The notes beneath the pieces were generated by a model that saw only the letters and a list, made by a program, of their open reading frames with translations, did not search any database and was not told where the DNA came from. From NCBI GenBank assembly GCA_016165875.1, contig JABBOT010000082.1, positions 2,765,458 through 2,829,457 on the forward strand: 64,000 nt of DNA. Reading direction: 5' to 3'. Origin of the DNA: Acanthopleura granulata (taxonomy: Eukaryota; Mollusca; Polyplacophora; Chitonida; Chitonidae). The translations under genes and the position numbers were made by a program. Positions 58,525-64,000 of the stretch are shown piece by piece (position 1 is the first letter of the stretch; each line of letters starts with the position of its first letter).

Positions 58525-59000
58525 GTCTCGCTGAAGAGCTACACTGGTGTCAAAACATCTTTGTCTGAAAAACAAGGTGAAATGACAAAGATTGACATTG
58601 CATTCCAAAACGATAAATATTTTTCAGTGTATTATAACCGATATTCTTCGTTTCGCCAGAGAATACGGAAACAGCAGCTTTCTGTCCTTTCCATTTTGAA
58701 TGGTGTGGGTTGAGGTTTGCCTTTCAAACACTCTTGACATCGCCCTAGCATAAATGCCTCATCCGATGTCACATCTGCCTGATGTCATACAAAGAATGTT
58801 ATCACGTCACACCTGGAAATTTTTACGGGCACAGCCTAAGCGTTTGTTTTTCAATGAATTTTCATTTAAATGGGCTAAATAGTGTTATTCGTCAAAAAAA
58901 CCTTTTAGGTTTGTTCCGTAGAATTTCTTTCATATACTGTTTACGTTTCTACACAGTTTATATTTTCACCAGGGTGGCACTTTAACTGAACATTTTTTGG
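58525..59000 (+). repeat. Diverged dispersed repeat (partner at 14972)
   Basis: Begins AAGAGCTACACTGGTGTCAA and ends near AGGGTGGCACTTTAACTG, collinear with 14972-15500. A short open frame enters it (58453-58713, 86 codons) but shows no domain and is not matched by an open frame in the partner. Confidence 0.7.
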
Positions 59001-59312
59001 CTTAACTATCCACGTACTGAGAAGAGTAAGAAAACAAAAAGCAGACTGATTCAATATCCGGTTTCCCAGATACACTGATGATGACTGCTAATCTCATTAA
59101 TGCTACCGGCTTCATTTCCTCTTTATATATATTTTTCTTAAACATTTACCTCTTACATATTCGTTTTGGGGACAGGTCTTAAAAGCTGTTTCGTTTCTGG
59201 AAACAAATCTAGTTTTCAGCGACTTGTAACCCCTATTCACAGCCTAATTGTGGTACACAAATGCCGGATATGAGGCTGGAATTAAATGTAATAAGATAAA
59301 CAAATGCGTCAG

Positions 59313-59378
59313 CGCTTCTGTTTAAACGCATTTACAAGTGGCTACTTCTGTTTAAACGCGTTTACAAGTGGCTACTTC
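59313..59378. repeat. 33-bp direct duplication
   Basis: CTTCTGTTTAAACGC(A/G)TTTA followed by CAAGTGGCTA occurs twice in a row, then TTCTAGTTTGAA. From here to 60530 I see no gene. Confidence 0.88.
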
Positions 59379-60531
59379 TAGTTTGAATGCACAAAAAAAA
59401 GGCATCACCAGGCCTGGGATTATCGAGTCAGATTTAGACAGATGAAAGTTAACTGTTCATGCTGATTATTAGCTGTGAAAGACAACTGTATACATGTATA
59501 TCTGTCTGTCTGTCCATCTGTCTGTCTGTTAATTGTTCTGTAAAATTGTCAACGTCCCGTTGTTTAGCCCACCTCATTCACTTATCAAAGACCCTGAGTG
59601 CAACCGAGGATGGACTTTCTTCGGAATGTCTCAGATGTTGCGATTTTGTGCCCAAACACTTCAGGGCAGAAGTATAGCTGATATTAAATGTACTGAAATA
59701 CTCTATTTGACCCCATCTGCAAAACCGAAAAACTTATTACTACTGGATGTGAAATGTGAGCGCTAAATATTATCTTGGAGCCCAACTGAGAACCACACTC
59801 GCACGCAAGTCTTGCTTCCTAGCATGGACTTTCTTCGGAAACCACGATGGCCCCCGTCACACCGATCTTATAGAATTGACAATCTCTGAGATCCATATCA
59901 CAAACACCCCATTAAATAACAGATATATTTTATGAAAAACAGCAAAACAATTATGTAGTATGTTCATCCCTGCATTTTGAATTATAACTTCTAGAGGTTT
60001 ATCTAAAGTGCACAATAGCACAAATCCATCTTTTGTTTATCAAATGCTGAAAATGATGCCCGACGTGGGGCACACGACGCCAGATTCGTTTCAATAGAGT
60101 ACATCCGCACAACCGTGATAAATGAGCAAAACACAAAAGCTCAACTAAGTAAACAGTTAATGCCAGAAAAAAAATATAGCAAACGCCCCAAAAACTGCAA
60201 AGCAGAAGGTCTTGGGTTTTCCCAGTAAATGGTAAACAGATTTAAACAATTTTAAAAGGAGATTTTTCATGTTCACTTCGATGAACATTTTCTGTAAACA
60301 ACAATAACAACGTCAACACCAGGAAGGATAACAATGAACACTATAACGAGATAATAGCGGTCAAACCAAGAAGACCGACAACAACAAAAAATGTTTACAA
60401 CAACAACGATGCACACAACACAATAACACTCTTTGGGAATTTGACTTAGGTATTGTTTTACAAGTTGAAGGCATGAATTGTTATGCGGATACTTCGCTTA
60501 CAGTAAGGACATGCAAACTGTAACAACAAAA

Positions 60532-60566
60532 CGGGGCCTCCGTGGCTCAGTTGGTTAGCTCCCTAA
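60532..60566 (+). mobile_element. SINE family A head, interrupted by the Harbinger element
   Basis: GGGGCCTCCGTGGCTCAGTT then GGTTAGC matches the tRNA-like head. The expected body does not follow; the sequence changes at CCCTAA into the Harbinger terminus. Confidence 0.7.
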
Positions 60567-61463
60567 GGGTGCGTACACACCAAAAGCTACTAACCGCGCC
60601 GCACCACCGAGCCGAGACTAGCTGCAGAAATATCTGCTCTTTATTGTTGTAAACCGTTTACACCAAAAGCAGCGGCGTCGCCACGCAGCCCGTCCACGGT
60701 TTGCTTCGAGCAGCGATAAATATCTGGGTATTTTCCGTGGCTCGTGGCTAGCCTTCGAACTGACCTACTTCCATGCTGGCTAAATTTAGCACATTACGCA
60801 ACAAATACACAGTTGCTGGCCTACAGCTCAACTGAACGCACTACTGAGAAAACAGTAAACATGGATGATGAAAAAACCCTTCAGTTTATTTCTTTACTTC
60901 AAGATTATCCATCATTATGGAAAAAACAAAGTAAAGACTTCATGAACAGAGATGTGCGGAGAAAGAACTTGCTGGACAAATGAATGTGACAGGTAATTTA
61001 AAACTAAATCAATCAGTCCATGCCCCACATGAGCATCTCGAAAATCGCAATTTCCCCCCGACCCCCGTACAGGCTTACCCTTTTTATGAAAAAATATAGT
61101 GAATATTCGTGCACTAAAGATGCCTAGACCTTAACTTGACTTAAACAAGTTTCCAACAAGTAGGCCTAAATATAAAAGGAAAACTGAAAGAATACAAGGA
61201 CATTCGCATTATTTAAGTTCGAAACCGCACGTGTGGCAGTTTTACATAATTAGAAATCTGGACTTTGAAGGACAGCAAATTCTACGTTTAAACATGTTGG
61301 AGTCAAAGCTAAAAGCACCTATTGTCCGTTAAATATGTCTTGGCATTTATTGAAAAAGAATTGAAAATTACGCCGCTGTTCTAAATTTCTCCCCATATGT
61401 TAGTACCATTAATTGTAGCCGGGATGAAGCTGTTCTAGTCGTGGTGGAAAAGCATAAGTTGTA

Positions 61464-61513
61464 AATAAATAAATAAATAAATAATGTCCGTCCGTCCGTC
61501 CGTCTGTCTGTCT
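61464..61513. repeat. AAAT and GTCC/GTCT microsatellites
   Basis: Five AAAT units followed by GTCCGTCCGTCCGTCC and GTCTGTCTGTCT, in the MADF intron. Confidence 0.88.
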
Positions 61514-61748
61514 CTATCATAATCTGTTTTTGTATCTCACTACGACCTTCTCTATTTTGTAAGCCCCCCCCTCCCCCTTCTTTACATACACTAGCTGCTG
61601 ACGGCTCTTTCCTTTGGTTTCCTTATCTCTCCCTCTATCTTTTTTTCCTTTGTCAGATTCCTCAAAAACAGTAAAAGTGAAATATTGATTTCAACATGTA
61701 AATTAATAATGAAACTTTTCAAATTAATTTGCTGATGGTGACACCATT

Positions 61749-64000
61749 TTACAGCACAGAGTTTTGCCAAGATAGTGCACCTGGTCCAACGAAAAAGTCA
61801 CTCAGTTTTTGTCGTATCCACATTGCGTACTGTCCAGGACGACCTCTGTTTATATTAACGTTCTCCCCTGTGCAATCTGCTCTCCTATCTCCACCGTCTA
61901 CCCATTCTTCGACGTCTGTCTCGGAAGCAGATACGGTGTTTCCTTCTAGCGTTAATATTGCATTGTGCAGGACGACCGAAGCAAGAATAATACTCTCTGA
62001 AGTCTTGATGTCTGTAGCAATGACGGATCTGAGAACTCTCCATTTTGCTGCCAATAAACCAAAAGCACACTCAATGCATCTTCTGGCCCTTGAATGACGA
62101 TAGTTATAGATTTGCATCTGTGTCGTGAGATTTCCGGAAAATGGTGTGAGTAGAAATTGCTTTAATGGATAGGCAGCGTCTCCTAATAAGAAGTAGGGAA
62201 GGTCTGCGCTTAAATCTGGCAAACTGCAAGTATCCATCCTATTGTTCTGAAAGAACGATTTTGTTTCAGATCGAGAAAAAACACCGCCATCACTTTCTTT
62301 TCCATACGCACCCACTTCGACCATAATGAATTTGAGATCCGAATCAGCAACTCCCTGCAGCACGAGTGAAAAGAAATGTTTATAATTAAAAAAGTTCGAT
62401 CCAGAGTTTGCTGGCGCTTGAATGCGTACGTGTTTTCCATCTATAGGACCAATTACGTTTGGAAAGTTACACTTTTCAAGGAATCCTTTGGCAGTTTTTT
62501 TTAAACTTTCTGTTGTTGGTTTCTGCAAATAAATAGGGTTTAACCTTGTCCAAATCGATGTCAACGTTTCAGAAACGATACGACAAACAGTGGTCGTTCC
62601 AAGCCGATAAGAGTGTGCTAAGGACCGGAATGACATTCCTGTTGCCAAAAATCTGTGGAGGAAAAAGATTTAGAATAACCATAGTGATATGACTAATCTT
62701 ATAAGCTTATTTGTACTCTATTGTTCTTTTCTTATTTATCCCCAGAGGAGGATTGCAGGAAGAGGTTAAAACACCTTAAGGACAAGATGCGGGAGGTTTG
62801 CAGCAAATTGCCAAAGACTGCAAGTGGTCAGCCGGCTTTCCAGGCTGGTGAGGAAATAGTCAGGTGGCAGTATTATCAGTCCCTTCTCTTCATGAAGGAT
62901 CAATTTCTCGGCCGACAACTGAGTGGCTCATTCCATGAAAAATCAACATATGATGCCACCAGCCAATCACCTGACGTGAACGATGATGATGACGAGGAAT
63001 CCTTATCTAGTCAGGGGGGTGTCGACACCACTGACAGTAACTATACTACACCCAAGATGCCTCATGAAAGTGGTGCTCAACGGCCATCTTCATCCAAAAA
63101 GGTGAGGCAAACGGAGCAATTTCTAGACATAGAAAGGGAGAAGCTGAACACCGTCAAACACTTAATGAGGGATGGTGAGCCAAAGGATGATTGGCGGGCA
63201 TATGTTGACTATATAGTGCACGACCTGCGAATGATCCGAAATCCACGCCTTAAAATAAGTGTAAGAAACGGCATATCGAGGCTTGTGGGAGATACCATTA
63301 TTCAACAGCTAAATAAGGATGAGCAGCATCAACAACAACAACATCAACAACAGCATCAACAACAACAGCATCAACAACAGCAACAACAGCATCAGCAACA
63401 ACAGCATCAACAACAACAGCATCAACAACATCAACACCTAAGTCAACAGCCTCCACGTGAAGAGCCGCCGCGACAGCAAGAACAAGGACAAGAAGACACT
63501 TATAACACAATGGAAAATATGTCGTCTTTCAACTTCCTGTACTAAATTCATTACTTATCTTTTTCGAACATTTTGTTTTTTATGTGTTGAATTTGTTTTG
63601 AATTTAATTAAACAAAAGTGACGATGAATTAACAAGTTGTGCTTTTTTGTTGTTTTTGTCTTTGATATATTGTCCGTTGTTATTGCTACTATAATTGTTG
63701 TCCTCTGTTGTTTTTGTTTCCATTGAATGGCTATTGTTGCATACAGGAGGTCTACTTACCGAAGTGTTAAAGCCAGCCGTTCCTCTGGTGAAACGGGTTT
63801 GCGATAATTGGTTTCTTGTTTCTGCAAGTCCTCGGTGATCAAATCAAGTATGGCATAGAATGTCTGAGGCAACATTCGGAAATAAGATTGAAAACGTTGT
63901 TCGTCTTGCTTTAAATCGGGAAACAAAAGATGGAATTCTCCACATGAATCCCGTTTGGCATTTATAGGATGAACCCACCATCTTCTCTCGTTTTCCAACA
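61749..64000 (-). CDS. Harbinger DDE transposase (HARBI1-like), two exons, 5' end cut by window
   Basis: The 5' exon (64000-63760, incomplete) reads RRWWVHPIN, GEFHLLFPDL and FQSYFRMLPQTFYAIL, the usual N-terminal region. It ends at a GTAAGT donor inside LALTLR. The second exon (62652-61749) follows CCTCCACAG and continues FLATGMSFRSLAHSYRLG. The DDE_4 nuclease has its first Asp in GPIDGKHVRI, the second in LLGDAAYPL and the Glu in RCIECAFGLL, so all three catalytic residues are present. The protein ends GALSWQNSVL. No stop or frameshift is visible, so the enzyme may still be functional. The intron (63759-62653) contains exon 2 of the MADF gene on the other strand. The true start lies beyond the right edge. 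Confidence 0.9.
63319..63440 (+). repeat. CAA/CAG/CAT repeat coding for a Gln/His tract
   Basis: Mixed CAACAACAGCAT units give about 40 residues of mostly Gln with regularly spaced His near the C-terminus of the MADF protein. The mixture of CAA and CAG points to slippage of a 9-12-bp unit rather than pure triplet growth. Confidence 0.9.

Larger units (their letters stand above)
60861..63545 (+). pseudogene. Harbinger MADF/Myb-like DNA-binding protein, two exons, frameshifted exon 1
   Basis: Exon 1 (60861-60992) starts MDDEKTLQFISLLQDYPSLW, a typical MADF beginning, and ends at a GTAATT donor. Exon 2 (62746-63545) follows TTTATCCCCAG and opens EEDCRKRLKHLKDKMREV, the second half of the MADF domain. 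It continues with an acidic Ser-rich linker, a C-terminal segment (WRAYVDYIVHDLRMI) and a long Gln/His tract. Across the splice, only the frame reading KELAGQMNVT joins exon 2 correctly, while the start is in another frame that hits TGA at 60981. A small out-of-frame deletion around 60955-60962, where MADF domains have a conserved Trp, fits. In this family the protein binds subterminal sites and helps import the transposase. A poly(A) signal ATTAAA follows at 63607. Confidence 0.78.
60567..64000. mobile_element. Harbinger (PIF/Harbinger) DNA transposon, left end and most of the body
   Basis: The presumed left terminus GGGTGCGTACACACC follows TAA, the usual 3-bp Harbinger target. A subterminal ACACCAAAAGC occurs twice (60577-60587 and 60660-60670), as expected for transposase or MADF binding sites. 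The element carries the two standard Harbinger genes, a DDE nuclease (minus) and a MADF/Myb-like protein (plus). The right end is outside the window, so the terminal inverted repeat cannot be confirmed. Confidence 0.78.

Noticed and set aside
63298..63510. Minus-strand valine/alanine-rich open frame
   Set aside because: Antisense of the Gln/His-coding repeat in MADF exon 2.

Overview
The window is nuclear DNA from an animal, most likely a lophotrochozoan and probably a mollusc. The evidence is indirect: widely spaced genes, long AT-rich introns with GT-AG junctions, many tRNA-derived SINEs whose tail (TTGAGTACGGCGTAAAACAC followed by CAATCAAATAAATAAA) I associate with molluscan genomes, frequent TACATGTA-type palindromes, an invertebrate-style Toll-like receptor, and BEL/Pao and Harbinger transposons. 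The species cannot be named from the sequence.

Layout. (1) About 0.7-26.3 kb, minus strand: a laminin-G-domain exon (685-1254) with a candidate CpG-rich first exon or promoter far upstream (about 26.0-26.3 kb). The space between is intron or intergenic DNA carrying SINEs, short foldback elements, several tandem repeats and palindromes. (2) 26.3-33.7 kb: dispersed repeats, including a diverged duplicated pair (27.0/29.6 kb), and four or more SINEs, one with a clear 13-bp target-site duplication. (3) 33.7-39.8 kb, plus strand: a two-exon class A GPCR with all seven membrane segments recognisable but two in-frame stop codons, so probably a young pseudogene. Its intron holds two inverted-repeat elements, SINEs and a GTGACTGTGGTACTAGG-type minisatellite. 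(4) 43.8-46.8 kb: a BEL/Pao LTR retrotransposon with two diverged LTRs and a large internal deletion that joins the start of gag to the integrase region. (5) 47.07-49.49 kb, minus strand: an intact, intronless-coding Toll-like receptor (808 aa), the best-supported host gene here. (6) 49.8-60.5 kb: SINEs, minisatellites (18-bp and 53-bp units) and dispersed repeats, with no convincing gene. (7) 60.57 kb to the right edge: a Harbinger DNA transposon inserted into a SINE head. It carries a DDE transposase gene on the minus strand and a MADF/Myb-like DNA-binding gene on the plus strand.

How the genes relate. The TLR and the GPCR are independent host receptor genes. The most unusual arrangement is inside the Harbinger element. 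Each of its two genes has one intron, the genes lie on opposite strands, and each gene's exon sits inside the other's intron, so the exons are fully interdigitated. In this family the DDE nuclease and the MADF/Myb-like protein normally work together in transposition. Here the transposase looks open over the visible part, while the MADF first exon is frameshifted.
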